This document shows positions 35,035 to 43,819 of a stretch of 64,000 nt of DNA, in pieces. A model generated the notes under the pieces. It saw nothing but the letters and a program-made list of their open reading frames with translations. It did no database searches and was not told the DNA's origin. Source of the DNA: Thermococcus sp. MV5 (lineage in GTDB: Archaea; Methanobacteriota_B; Thermococci; Thermococcales; Thermococcaceae); assembly GCF_012027425.1 (NCBI RefSeq), contig NZ_SNUE01000005.1, forward strand, positions 210,752 to 274,751, read 5' to 3'. Numbering within the stretch: position 1 is the stretch's first letter; the number at the start of each line of letters is the position of its first letter. Made by a program: the position numbers and the translations under genes.

Positions 35035-35726
35035 GGATTCCACCCTATAAAGGCCAATAGAAGAAGGGTACCAGCTCTGGTTGTCTCTCCTACTGCCCCT
35101 ATACAGTCTCCATTCAAACCACCAAAATTGTTTAAGCTAATCTTTGTGACGTATATACCAGTTAAAAGCCCTAAAACTGAGAGAATAGCCTTTGGTTCGT
35201 GGAATCCTACGATAAAAAGAAGAATTATGTAAAACAATGTGCCAGTGGCCAACTGTTTTTTGTCTATCTTTTCCATAAAATACGTCCCCAATCCAGATCC
35301 AAGCGATTTTTTCGTTGCTAAAGCCAGGAGCATTGCATACTTTGAGTTCAGCTCAGCCAGGAAGATTGCATAAAACGGGAGGTAGGTTAGGGAATATACT
35401 TGAACAAGGAATATCACGACAACCGCAAAAATTCCAGCTATGCCGGTGTTTAAATCTTTCATAGCTTTGATCTTCTTTTCTTGATTCCCCTTAACCATAA
35501 TACCATCGGCCCAATCTGCTAGGCCATCAAGGTGAAGAAGGCCAATTGTAGTATATAAAGCGAGTATTGCCAGAATCTCTTTTAGGGGAAGATTGAAGTA
35601 GATAATCATCATGCTTAGAGAAGACGTTATTGGAGTTAGTAAAGGTAAAGCCCATAGCTCCTTTCGGGCTTTTTCGAAGTCTCCTTTTATCGGGATTCTT
35701 GTGAAAAAGGGAATAATATTTCTCAT
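35031..35726 (-). CDS. cobS: Cobalamin-5'-phosphate synthase CobS
   Basis: A 231-residue membrane enzyme that joins AdoCbi-GDP with alpha-ribazole or its phosphate. It has six or so hydrophobic helices, the N-terminal [23 protein letters not shown], and the acidic active-site motif [16 protein letters not shown] (residues about 62-77). The C-terminal [20 protein letters not shown] block is also diagnostic. GGAGGTAGAAAA precedes the ATG. It is co-translated with cobY. Confidence 0.95.
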   Translation of the reverse strand: MRNIIPFFTRIPIKGDFEKARKELWALPLLTPITSSLSMMIIYFNLPLKEILAILALYTTIGLLHLDGLADWADGIMVKGNQEKKIKAMKDLNTGIAGIFAVVVIFLVQVYSLTYLPFYAIFLAELNSKYAMLLALATKKSLGSGLGTYFMEKIDKKQLATGTLFYIILLFIVGFHEPKAILSVLGLLTGIYVTKISLNNFGGLNGDCIGAVGETTRAGTLLLLAFIGWNP

Positions 35727-35789
35727 TTTTCTACCTCCGTGGTGATTGATCCAAGTGACTTACCTTAGAGGACATTCTTTGAGGCACCA

Positions 35790-36230
35790 CTATTTTTTCT
35801 TCATAATTTTTCTGGAATCTATGTCTAGATTTGAGGGCATAGGTTCCAAGAGTTTTGTCATACATCCTGCAATAAATCCACCAATGGCATCATCTAAGAA
35901 TGGGGGGAGTTCCTTTAATATTCCCGGTTTTTTTGTGTCATAATAGAAAAAGTTGAATAATGCCATTTTGCCCCCTATATATTCGGCTATGTCAATACCT
36001 ATTAATTCATCTGCCACAAGCTCTACCGGATCTTCTTTAATTATTAAGTTTTCCTCAAGTAGAAGGGCGGCTTTTATAAGCGCTTGAACATTGACGTCAC
36101 CTAGGTACAGCAGCATGATATCCCTAAGACGTTTTCTGATGCTCTTTCTATTATCTCCGATATAAAGTTCCATTGCCGTGTCAAGCATCTTTTCTAGTGT
36201 TATCCCCTTAGAATTGAGCTCATCAATCAT
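35790..36230 (-). CDS. cobZ: Alpha-ribazole phosphatase CobZ (PgpA-like)
   Basis: A 146-residue helical protein of the PgpA-like CobZ family. In methanogens CobZ removes phosphate from alpha-ribazole phosphate in the late nucleotide-loop pathway. Relevant motifs are DVNVQALIKAALLLEENL, DPVELVADELIGIDIAEYIGG and the conserved PPFLDDAIGGFIAGCMTK. The ATG overlaps the stop of the DUF71 gene by 4 nt. The cluster context argues for CobZ over a lipid phosphatase. Confidence 0.85.
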   Translation of the reverse strand: MIDELNSKGITLEKMLDTAMELYIGDNRKSIRKRLRDIMLLYLGDVNVQALIKAALLLEENLIIKEDPVELVADELIGIDIAEYIGGKMALFNFFYYDTKKPGILKELPPFLDDAIGGFIAGCMTKLLEPMPSNLDIDSRKIMKKK

Positions 36231-36883
36231 CCTCTCACCAGCCTAAACTTCATCCACCAGTATTTCTCACTTTCTTTAATACTCAACTTCCTTAATTTGA
36301 GTCTTTCTTTGAAGAAAGGGCTTTTAAGGACTATTGTATGGAATTCTCCAAATTCTCCGATAGGGTCTATTTGAGGATTTGCTTGAAGAAAGTACTCCAA
36401 ATCCTCAATGGAGCTAAATGTGTACCCAAGCCACTCTTTTGAAAGCTTTTCTTTGTGCGTGGCTATTATCGTGTATTCAAAGTCGCTTGTTAAAATCTCT
36501 CTTGCAAGTTCAAATGTATTTTTTCCCCAAAGGGGTTCTAGTGCTTTTATTTTTGCCTTTTTAGCGATCCTTGTAATCCACTTAAAGTGATCCTCGAGAA
36601 AGACATCTCCGGCTATAAGATAATCAACATTCAAGGAGGAGATAAACTCTGCTAGAGCATGGTCTCCCATTCTCATGTCAAAAATGAGCAATTCCCTTTT
36701 CATAGCTCTTGTAATCTTTTCAAGTTCATTTACGTTTTCATAATGGGGAGATGTTCCAATAGTAGTTTTTAAAACTAAGAGATATGGGATTGTTATTCCC
36801 TGAGCTTCGGCCAGATATTGGGCATAGAGGCAATCCTTACCACCTGAGAATAGTGCAATTCCACTTAAACTTCTTTCTTTCAT
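36227..36883 (-). CDS. DUF71/COG2102 PP-loop ATPase, B12-linked subgroup
   Basis: A 218-residue adenine-nucleotide alpha-hydrolase with the PP-loop LFSGGKDCLYAQYLAEAQG at the N-terminus. The DUF71 signature region is seen as VDYLIAGDVFLEDHFKWI and LEPLWGKNTFELAREIL. DUF71 divides into a diphthamide synthetase group (Dph6) and a group clustered with B12 salvage genes; the predicted role of the latter is an amidation in corrinoid salvage. Position between cobZ (4-nt overlap) and a UDG-like gene places it in the second group. The chemistry is unproven. Confidence 0.85.
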   Translation of the reverse strand: MKERSLSGIALFSGGKDCLYAQYLAEAQGITIPYLLVLKTTIGTSPHYENVNELEKITRAMKRELLIFDMRMGDHALAEFISSLNVDYLIAGDVFLEDHFKWITRIAKKAKIKALEPLWGKNTFELAREILTSDFEYTIIATHKEKLSKEWLGYTFSSIEDLEYFLQANPQIDPIGEFGEFHTIVLKSPFFKERLKLRKLSIKESEKYWWMKFRLVRG

Positions 36884-36908
36884 ATCACCACCAAAATTAT
36901 AAACCTGT

Positions 36909-36922
36909 TGGACATTTTATCC
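36909..36922. promoter_or_regulatory. Putative cobamide-regulon operator, copy C
   Basis: TGGACATTTTATCC matches the motif at 31946 and 31994 with two central changes. It lies between an AATTATAAA TATA box (about 36894-36902) and ATG 36926, at the expected start site of the UDG-like/cbiB transcript. Confidence 0.6.
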
Positions 36923-36925
36923 TTT

Positions 36926-37669
36926 ATGCTGTTGAGGCTTGAAGTTCTTAAGAAAGTTGGTGAGTTATACCTAAACCCAAACAATTTCAGGGTAATGCCT
37001 TTAACATTGCAAAACTGGAGAGACTTTCTTTCTCTTAGCGAGAGAATTTATGGTATCTATGCAAGGACGATTTATAACCCAAAAGAGCGATTTTTAGTAA
37101 AAACCAGAAAGGATGAAAAAATTGTAGATGAACTTACCCGTTTATACTGGACTTTTATGGAGATGCCATCGAGGTTTTGTCATGAAGAATACTATGAGCA
37201 CCAGCTCAAAATTAAAGCTTTTGATGGTCTACCATTTGCAAATGGGTGGGTGGGTTCAGGAATTGTTCTTGTTGGAGAAGCACCAGGGAAAAGAGGGTGT
37301 GGGTTCACAGGAATATGTTTTTATAGGGATGCCTCAGGAATGCTTCTTCGAAAGACCCTTTTTTCCCTTGGAATAAATCCTGATTTTGTTTATCTAACCA
37401 ATGTTGTAAAGTGTAACCCTGTCGGAAATAAGCTAAAAGGTTTTGAGGAGAGAGAACTCTCTATTTTGGCTAGGGAATTAGAGATAATAAAGCCAAAAAA
37501 GGTATTTGCGATTGGCAGAACTGCTTACAGGGCTTTAAATAAACTTGGATTTGAGGGGATATATCTTAAGCATCCTGCATGGTATGTACGACGTGGAATA
37601 AGAGAACCAAATGAAAAAATACTCGAGGAGTATGCTCAAATTAAGGAGGTCTTTGAATGGATATCATAA
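36926..37669 (+). CDS. Uracil-DNA-glycosylase-superfamily protein in the cobamide island
   Basis: A 247-residue protein with the UDG fold. The catalytic-loop region is [24 protein letters not shown], followed by [21 protein letters not shown] and a His motif [10 protein letters not shown]. Family 4 UDGs have GEAPG(xxE), but here the next residues diverge (Arg-Gly-Cys-Gly). Cys residues occur at FCHEEY, RGCG, GICF and VKCNP and might bind an Fe-S cluster in an unusual pattern. The start ATG 36926 looks leaderless, about 25 nt from a TATA box; TTG 36908 is also open but overlaps the operator. It overlaps cbiB by 13 nt, an odd partner for a DNA repair gene. Confidence 0.8.
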   Translation: MLLRLEVLKKVGELYLNPNNFRVMPLTLQNWRDFLSLSERIYGIYARTIYNPKERFLVKTRKDEKIVDELTRLYWTFMEMPSRFCHEEYYEHQLKIKAFDGLPFANGWVGSGIVLVGEAPGKRGCGFTGICFYRDASGMLLRKTLFSLGINPDFVYLTNVVKCNPVGNKLKGFEERELSILARELEIIKPKKVFAIGRTAYRALNKLGFEGIYLKHPAWYVRRGIREPNEKILEEYAQIKEVFEWIS

Positions 37670-38538
37670 TTCTCCTTTTAGCAGTTGTTTGGGATTTAGC
37701 ATTGGGGGAGCCACCCAAAGTTTTCCATCCTACAGTATGGTTTGGCAAAATAGCCGAAATTTTTGATAACCTCTATCAAAGGAGAACCCCACTAATGGAT
37801 TTTTTGGCTGGTGTTGTGTCGATGCTCTCCGTTTGTGTCTTTGCCTTTTTCTTGGCTCAGTTTCCAACGTTTATTGCAAAATATTCAACTTTGCTTACTT
37901 TGCTGGTGTCTGTCTACCTTCTTAAGAGTTCCTTTGCCATCAAGAGCCTTGCAATACATGTGCGGGATACAATTAAGGAAGATATTGAGGAACAAAGGGT
38001 CTATGTAAGGCTTATTGTAAGTAGGGATGTAAAAAGCCTAAACAGGCCGCATCTGGTTTCTGCTAGTATAGAAAGCCTTGCTGAAAACATTGTGGATAGT
38101 GTGGTTGCTCCAATGTTTTACTTTCTTCTTTTTGGACTGGAGGGGGCATTAGTCTATAGAGCGATAAATACGCTCGATGCAATGATTGGATATAGAAACG
38201 AACAATATGAATTTTTTGGAAAATTTACTGCTAGGATGGATGACATTGCAAACTTTCTCCCTGCTCGTTTAGTTATTCTTTTATTCCTTCCTTTTGCTCC
38301 TAGAAGAGTTTTGTCTTACTATAAAATGGCTAAATTCAAAATAAATGGAGATAAACCAATTGCGGCTATGAGTGCTGTTTTAGGGGTTTGGCTCGAGAAG
38401 AAAGGTGTTTACAGATTTGAAGGAAAAGAGCCTACATTAGAGGATATTAGAAGAGCGTTAACGCTCTATTGGCTTGTGGTTGGAGAATGGATAGCTTTTG
38501 TATGTGTGTTCGAAATCATTAAATTATTTTTTATGTGA
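37657..38538 (+). CDS. cbiB: Adenosylcobinamide-phosphate synthase CbiB
   Basis: A 293-residue membrane enzyme that attaches aminopropanol phosphate to adenosylcobyric acid. Diagnostic parts are the N-terminal [55 protein letters not shown] (shown in pieces across residues ~125-160), [26 protein letters not shown] and the closing [14 protein letters not shown]. It starts within the UDG-like gene. A hairpin relic lies 12 nt after its stop. Confidence 0.95.
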   Translation: MDIIILLLAVVWDLALGEPPKVFHPTVWFGKIAEIFDNLYQRRTPLMDFLAGVVSMLSVCVFAFFLAQFPTFIAKYSTLLTLLVSVYLLKSSFAIKSLAIHVRDTIKEDIEEQRVYVRLIVSRDVKSLNRPHLVSASIESLAENIVDSVVAPMFYFLLFGLEGALVYRAINTLDAMIGYRNEQYEFFGKFTARMDDIANFLPARLVILLFLPFAPRRVLSYYKMAKFKINGDKPIAAMSAVLGVWLEKKGVYRFEGKEPTLEDIRRALTLYWLVVGEWIAFVCVFEIIKLFFM

Positions 38539-38550
38539 GTTTTTCTTTCT

Positions 38551-38585
38551 CCAAGCCTCGCTCTTCAGGGCGGGGAGAAGGTTAG
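38551..38585 (+). repeat. IS200/IS605-like right-end hairpin relic (copy 3)
   Basis: CCAAGCCTCGCTC-TTCA-GGGCGGGGAGAAGGTTAG. The stem is CCTCGCTC paired with GGGCGGGG. It lies just after cbiB and could also act as a transcript end structure. The gap to 38812 also holds short coding-like fragments (GEKLAEWVIIGDEITARWL at about 38682-38739) that may be gene debris. Confidence 0.65.
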
Positions 38586-38750
38586 AACCACTCGGATGTG
38601 ATAATAAAAGGGCATCCTCAGTGGAATCTTCGGGATTTGGTTAGCATAACATTTTTTGAAAACTTTGTCTTTAGGAGGGGAGAAGTTGGCAGAGTGGGTT
38701 ATTATAGGGGATGAAATAACGGCAAGGTGGTTATGAGCACAAAAACCTAA

Positions 38751-38772
38751 ACTTTATCAATGATAATAAAGT
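38751..38772. promoter_or_regulatory. Palindrome upstream of the cobD/cobC-type aminotransferase
   Basis: ACTTTAT (38751-38757) and ATAAAGT (38766-38772) form inverted arms around eight bases, about 40 nt before ATG 38812. It differs from the TGGACA operator. It may be a second control site or contain the TATA element. Confidence 0.4.
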
Positions 38773-38811
38773 GCTGTATTTATGAAGTTGAGAAATTTAT
38801 GGGGTGTTTAA

Positions 38812-39771
38812 ATGCTCAGACCAGTTAAATTCAAAGCTTATCACGGCGGTGCAAGAAAAGAGGGTATGTTAGATTTTTCCGCTTCTTTAAATCCTTATCC
38901 TCCGGAATGGGTAAATGAGGTATTTGAACGTGCTAAGGCATTAAGCAATCGCTATCTTTATTGGGATAAACTTGAAGAAGAGCTTTCAAACTTAATTGGC
39001 GAAAACGTAACAGTCACGGCAGGAATAACTGAGGCTCTGTACTTACTTGGAATCCTTGCGATAAAGGAAAGAAGGAAAGTAGTTATCCCAAAGCACACCT
39101 ACGGAGAATACGAAAGAATTGCAAGAATGTTTAATGCCAATGTTATCAAAGGCCCAAATGAGCCAGAAACACTAGCAAAAATAGTTGATAAAGAGAGTAT
39201 TGTTTTCTTCTGCAATCCAAACAATCCAGATGGAAAATTTTATACACCAAAGGAACTCGAGCCTTTAATTCAAACAGTGGAAGAGAAGAATTCAATTCTT
39301 GTATTGGATGAAGCTTTTATAGACTTTGTAAAGAATGCAAAAAGTCCTAAAAGCGAAAACATAGTGAGATTGAGAACATTCACAAAAAGTTATGGTCTTC
39401 CTGGGATTAGAGTTGGCTATGTCATTGGGTTTGAGAGTGCGTTTAAAAGTGTGAGAATGCCGTGGAGCATTGGATCCCTTGGTTATGCGTTTCTGGAGTC
39501 GGTCATAAATGATGAATTTAAACACCTAGAACAAACAATGCCGTTAATCTGGAAGGAAAAGGATAGAATAGAACGAATACTAAATGTACAAAGCGATGCG
39601 AATTTCTTCATTAAATATGTAGGTGATGCAGAACGGGTTGCCAAGATACTTGAACAAAGGGGGATACTTGTTAGGGAGTGCTCAAGCTTTGGACTTTCGG
39701 GATATATACGATTCAGCATAAGAAGAAAAGAGGAAAATGACATCCTTATAAAATCGATTAAGAGTTTTTAA
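38812..39771 (+). CDS. cobD: CobD/CobC-type PLP enzyme (threonine-phosphate decarboxylase-like)
   Basis: A 319-residue HisC-like fold-type I PLP enzyme. The N-terminal AYHGGARKEGMLDFSASLNPYPP carries the HGG and DFSxNxNP-type motifs of L-threonine-O-3-phosphate decarboxylase (Salmonella CobD), which makes aminopropanol phosphate for CbiB. Others are CNPNNPDGKFY, DEAFIDF and the PLP lysine in RTFTKSYGLPGIRVGY. GGGGTGTTTAA precedes the ATG. Position next to cbiB supports the B12 role over histidine synthesis. Confidence 0.85.
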   Translation: MLRPVKFKAYHGGARKEGMLDFSASLNPYPPEWVNEVFERAKALSNRYLYWDKLEEELSNLIGENVTVTAGITEALYLLGILAIKERRKVVIPKHTYGEYERIARMFNANVIKGPNEPETLAKIVDKESIVFFCNPNNPDGKFYTPKELEPLIQTVEEKNSILVLDEAFIDFVKNAKSPKSENIVRLRTFTKSYGLPGIRVGYVIGFESAFKSVRMPWSIGSLGYAFLESVINDEFKHLEQTMPLIWKEKDRIERILNVQSDANFFIKYVGDAERVAKILEQRGILVRECSSFGLSGYIRFSIRRKEENDILIKSIKSF

Positions 39772-39902
39772 GCACTACTTTTGCTTTTTAATATAATATG
39801 AATAAAGCCAAATGTCTTTACTTTTCCCTTCTGAAAGTTTTGCCTTTAACTCAAAATGTAATAATCAAAAACCCTTGGAATTGTTTTTTGATGGGAATTC
39901 TT

Positions 39903-39935
39903 AAACCTGCTCATTCACGGCGGAAAGGGGATCAG
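39903..39935 (+). repeat. Diverged copy of the IS200/IS605-like hairpin (copy 4)
   Basis: AAACCTGCTCATTCACGGCG then GAAAGGGGATCAG aligns without gaps to copy 57563 plus the consensus end, with about 24 of 33 positions identical. The central TTCA, GGCGG and terminal TCAG are kept, but stem pairing is partly lost. It sits in the 246-nt gap between the aminotransferase and apgM. The 64-aa frame covering it looks non-coding. Confidence 0.4.
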
Positions 39936-40017
39936 TTGGAGAATGTTTATTCAACAGCCCCTTATTGTATGTTTAAGGCTCTATTCCTTTGAGATAGTAT
40001 AATTAGAAAAAAAAGAA

Positions 40018-41250
40018 TTAAGCCCCAAATTTCTCTGTCCTTCCCATTAAATCCATCATCATTGGTACTATGTACTTTCCTCTGAGTCTTCCTATTCCAC
40101 CGTGCATGCATTCTCTTTCTCCAAAGCTCTCTGTGTAATCAGTCCTAACTCCACCTCCTGCTATTAGGAGAGGTACGGGATCCGCACTGTGGTTTTTGAC
40201 TTCGCATGGTGTCGAATGATCTCCCGTAATAGCTATTATGGTCTCTTCTAAGTCGATATTCTCAATAATATACCCTATCATTTTATCGGCCATCTCTATC
40301 ATTTCTATTTTTCTCTTTGGATTGTTATCGTGGCCCGCAGCATCTGTTGGCTTGAAGTGAAGGAATACAAAGTCATAATCGTTGAGAAGCTCTACTACTT
40401 TTTTGGCTTTGGCGATTGCATCGGTGTTATATTCACCAGTTGCACCGTTGGGAGTATAAACATCAAATCCTATGGCTCTTGCAACACCCTTAACTAACGC
40501 TGTGGCAACTACGGCAGCTGCTTTAACTTTCCATTGCTTTGTAAATTTCATTGGTATATTTGGATAAGTCCCTGCTCCCCTTATTAAGAGGTAATTAGCA
40601 ACGGGTTTGCCTTCTTCTTTTCTTTTCTTATTTATTGGATGTTTTTCGAGAACTTTGTGGGCTTTCTCTACAAATTCTTCTAAGATTTTAGCAACTTTCT
40701 TACTCTCCTCGTCTTCATACTCAAACTTATGAGGAGGTTTTCCTTCTACGTGTGGGTCATTTTCTCCCACTTTATAACCTTTGGCCATACCTTTAAGTAC
40801 GAGGACAGCCCTGTGGCCGGTTGCACCGACAAATATAAAATCTGTGCTGATTTCTACGTTTTCTTGGATGGCCTTTGCTAGTTCATGGGCTTCTTCAGTG
40901 CTAATTCTTCCGGCTCTTCTGTCTATTATTGTTTCGTTTTCAATTGTTGCAAAGTTGACTCTAAATGCTAGGTCATCTTCATTCAAGTTTAGGCCTACCC
41001 CTAGGGCCTCAAAAAATCCTCTACCCCTATATGTTTGATAAGGGTCATAACCAAATATTGCAAGATGTGCAGTGTCGCTCCCAGCAGGTTGCCCAGGAGA
41101 TATTGGGTCTTGTTGTCCAAGGATTCCAATTTTTGCTAGTTTGTCCATATTTGGAGTCTTTGCGTACTCAAGGGGAGTTTTCCCCTCGAGTTCTCTTAGT
41201 GGTCTATCTCCAAGACCGTCGAGAATGATAAGAATTCCCTTTCTTTTCAT
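40018..41250 (-). CDS. apgM: Cofactor-independent phosphoglycerate mutase, archaeal type
   Basis: A 410-residue alkaline-phosphatase-superfamily enzyme interconverting 3- and 2-phosphoglycerate in glycolysis/gluconeogenesis. The N-terminal MKRKGILIILDGLGDRP and the phosphorylated Ser in GQPAGSDTAHLAIFGYDPY are diagnostic, as are the metal ligands in LHFKPTDAAGHDNN and ITGDHSTPCEVKNHSADPVP. Length is normal for ApgM. GGTGATAGAAG precedes the ATG. Confidence 0.97.
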   Translation of the reverse strand: MKRKGILIILDGLGDRPLRELEGKTPLEYAKTPNMDKLAKIGILGQQDPISPGQPAGSDTAHLAIFGYDPYQTYRGRGFFEALGVGLNLNEDDLAFRVNFATIENETIIDRRAGRISTEEAHELAKAIQENVEISTDFIFVGATGHRAVLVLKGMAKGYKVGENDPHVEGKPPHKFEYEDEESKKVAKILEEFVEKAHKVLEKHPINKKRKEEGKPVANYLLIRGAGTYPNIPMKFTKQWKVKAAAVVATALVKGVARAIGFDVYTPNGATGEYNTDAIAKAKKVVELLNDYDFVFLHFKPTDAAGHDNNPKRKIEMIEMADKMIGYIIENIDLEETIIAITGDHSTPCEVKNHSADPVPLLIAGGGVRTDYTESFGERECMHGGIGRLRGKYIVPMMMDLMGRTEKFGA

Positions 41251-41343
41251 CTTCTATCACCTACAGTGAATATCTGAAATGAAATAAAAAGTTTATGAGA
41301 AACCTTTTTAATCTTCAAGCTTTTCCCCAATTGAGGTGAGGAC

Positions 41344-41838
41344 ATGAAACTCCTATGGGCACCATGGCGCATTGAATACATAAGATCCCCTAAACACAAT
41401 GGTTGTATATTTTGTGATTTTCCAAAGGAAAACAAAGATAAAGAGAGGTTGATTCTTTACAAGGGGAAAAATGCATTTATAATTATGAACAATTACCCAT
41501 ACAACCCAGGTCATGTCATGATAGCTCCCTATAGACATGTTGGAAAATGGGAAGATCTTACCGATGAGGAGCTTTTAGAAATTATGAAACTATCCCAGCT
41601 TATAATAAAGGCATTGAAAAAAGCTATGAATCCTGATGGTTTTAATATGGGAGTGAATCTTGGGAGAGTTGCTGGGGCCGGAATTGATGATCATGTTCAC
41701 TTTCATGTGGTCCCAAGATGGAATGGGGACACAAATTTCATGCCTGTATTAACTAACACAAAAGTTGTTCCAGAGTCGCTTGAAGAGGCGTATAAAGAGC
41801 TTAAAAAAGCAATAGATGAGATTTTGGCAAGTGAATGA
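41344..41838 (+). CDS. HIT-family nucleotide hydrolase/transferase
   Basis: A 164-residue histidine-triad protein. The N-terminal CIFCDFPKENKDKE has a CxxC that probably binds zinc with later residues, and the catalytic triad is DDHVHFHVVPRW. NYPYNPGHVMIAPYRHVG is also typical. It resembles archaeal HIT proteins with Ap4A-phosphorylase-like or AMP-lysine hydrolase activity. GAGGTGAGGAC precedes the ATG. The substrate is not known. Confidence 0.93.
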   Translation: MKLLWAPWRIEYIRSPKHNGCIFCDFPKENKDKERLILYKGKNAFIIMNNYPYNPGHVMIAPYRHVGKWEDLTDEELLEIMKLSQLIIKALKKAMNPDGFNMGVNLGRVAGAGIDDHVHFHVVPRWNGDTNFMPVLTNTKVVPESLEEAYKELKKAIDEILASE

Positions 41839-41900
41839 GGTTATGTAAATCTTTTCTCCAAATATTTTTTAATAGTTAAAAAATTTGAAGATAGAGAAGA

Positions 41901-43583
41901 TCAGTCCTCTCCTATAACGGCTCCCTTGGGAATGGCGCCGCCTTTTCCTTTGAGTTCTTCTTCTACAATATACAATGGTACTTTTCCATGAGGAATGCCG
42001 ACTTTCTTGCCGTACCATTTACTTAGGAGATAGTGGAGTCCTATTAGTAGAGGTATTGCAATAGCCAGTAATAGCCAGCCGTTTGTTAGCCCTATGGCAA
42101 ACAATAGTAGCATCAAGGCTCCAACAACCGCTGCAGTAAGTGAGTATGGAATTTGCGTACTGACGTGATCAATATGATCACAGCCAGAGAACATTGAGCT
42201 CATGATTGTGGTATCACTTATTGGTGAGCAGTGGTCTCCAAAGACACCACCAGCAAAAACTGAGGCTATGCTTGCATAAACTACTGGGCCAAAGCTTCCG
42301 CTCAGCTGATAGGCCAAGGGTACTGCAATTGGCATCATTATGGCGAATGTTCCCCAAGAAGTTCCTGTGGTGAATGAGATGAACGCTGCCACAATGAACA
42401 CAACTAACGGAACTAACCCTGGAGAGAGAACGTTTGATGCAACTCTAACCACATAATTCGCTGTTCCAACAGCATCACAGGCACTCTTAATGCTCCATGC
42501 GAGGATGAGAATCATCATTGCAAAGTGCATCTGCTTCATACCTGCAACAACTGTTTCTTCAACTTCTTTGAGGTTCATGATCTTCATTCCAATAACGAGT
42601 GCCATTGCAACGACGACCATTCCAAATGAACCCCATACAAGAGCCCACGTAGAGTCTGCATTTGAAAGAACCTCTTGGAAGCCTCCTTCCGCATAAGTTG
42701 CACTTCCTCCGCCAGTGACCCATAATCCAAGGAATGTTAGCCCTATCAACGTTAACACGGGGAGTATAAACACCCAAACGCTTTCCTTTCCTTCAATTGG
42801 CATTCCAACATCAACTTCGGTAGTCATCATAGGTTGAGCCCCATCTCTGAGTACCTTGCCCTCCCTTCTTGCCCTGTATTCTGCTTTAAGCATGGGTCCA
42901 TAGTGTTTATGGGTAATCGCTACGAGGTAAACTAGAATTATTGCTAATATTGGGTAGAATCTATAGGGCCAGCTTGCAAACCATGCTGAATAGGCGCTTA
43001 TGCTTTCTCCAACACTTGCTATTGCATCTTTCAAGAGTCCAAGTTCATAGCCTATCCAAGTTGAAACAACGGCTAAAACTGCTACAGGGGCGGCTGTGGA
43101 ATCATCAGCATAAGCCAAAAACTCTCTTGATACTCTCGCTCTATCTGTTATTGGCCTCATTGTGTTACCAACTATAATGGTGTTTGTATAATCATCGAAG
43201 AAAATCAGGGTTCCAAAGATTGCTGCCATTAAAGAAGCGGCTTTACTGCTTTTAACCTTCTTTGTTACGGCCTTTGCAATGGCATTCATTCCACCTGCTT
43301 TATAGATTAAAGCTACACCTGCACCAATTAATGCGTCGAAGAGCAATATTCTTGTGTTCCAGAGATCAGTAACCAGTTGGCCGTTTTCTTCCCACGCTGA
43401 GGCTATATTAAAAACAATCCATTTAAGTGTTTGAGTTGTTGCTCCTATTGGATCTCCTCCTGCAACTAAGAGTCCGCCAACCCATACTCCGAAGAATAAT
43501 GCAAATAGTACTCTTTTTGTCAATATTGCTAGACCTATGGCCACCAATGGTGGCAAAAGAGATAGTATCCCATAATCTGTCAT
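41901..43583 (-). CDS. nhaC: Na+/H+ antiporter, NhaC family
   Basis: A 560-residue membrane protein with about 11-13 helices and the NhaC-type core. Conserved parts include FDDYTNTIIVGNTMRPITDRARVSRE (seen across residues ~125-155), the FTTGTSWGTFAIMMPIAVPLA segment and FGDHCSPISDTTIMSSMFSGCDHIDHV, which is the family hallmark. Exchange of Na+ or an amino acid for H+ is expected. GGAGGTTTAGAAT precedes the ATG. The gap to thyX (236 nt) shows only AT-rich sequence. Confidence 0.93.
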   Translation of the reverse strand: MTDYGILSLLPPLVAIGLAILTKRVLFALFFGVWVGGLLVAGGDPIGATTQTLKWIVFNIASAWEENGQLVTDLWNTRILLFDALIGAGVALIYKAGGMNAIAKAVTKKVKSSKAASLMAAIFGTLIFFDDYTNTIIVGNTMRPITDRARVSREFLAYADDSTAAPVAVLAVVSTWIGYELGLLKDAIASVGESISAYSAWFASWPYRFYPILAIILVYLVAITHKHYGPMLKAEYRARREGKVLRDGAQPMMTTEVDVGMPIEGKESVWVFILPVLTLIGLTFLGLWVTGGGSATYAEGGFQEVLSNADSTWALVWGSFGMVVVAMALVIGMKIMNLKEVEETVVAGMKQMHFAMMILILAWSIKSACDAVGTANYVVRVASNVLSPGLVPLVVFIVAAFISFTTGTSWGTFAIMMPIAVPLAYQLSGSFGPVVYASIASVFAGGVFGDHCSPISDTTIMSSMFSGCDHIDHVSTQIPYSLTAAVVGALMLLLFAIGLTNGWLLLAIAIPLLIGLHYLLSKWYGKKVGIPHGKVPLYIVEEELKGKGGAIPKGAVIGED

Positions 43584-43819
43584 ATTCTAAACCTCCCTTA
43601 TTGTACTAAGTGGGGGATGTATCAAGAAAATTTCACTAAAGTTACATATAAAAGTCTTTTCAGAGCTTTTTTGGTTATTTATGGCAGTAATAATGCTTTG
43701 TGGTTGAGAAGAGGCCAACAAAGGTTTTAATAGGGCATTAATGCAATTCTACGATGGTTGTTATACAAATATTTTTTCTCATTTTAAAGACCACGTTTAA
43801 AAATTTTATGAAATAGGAT

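Noticed and set aside
39798..39992. 64-residue frame between cobD-like and apgM
   Set aside because: No ribosome site, odd composition, and it crosses the diverged hairpin repeat.
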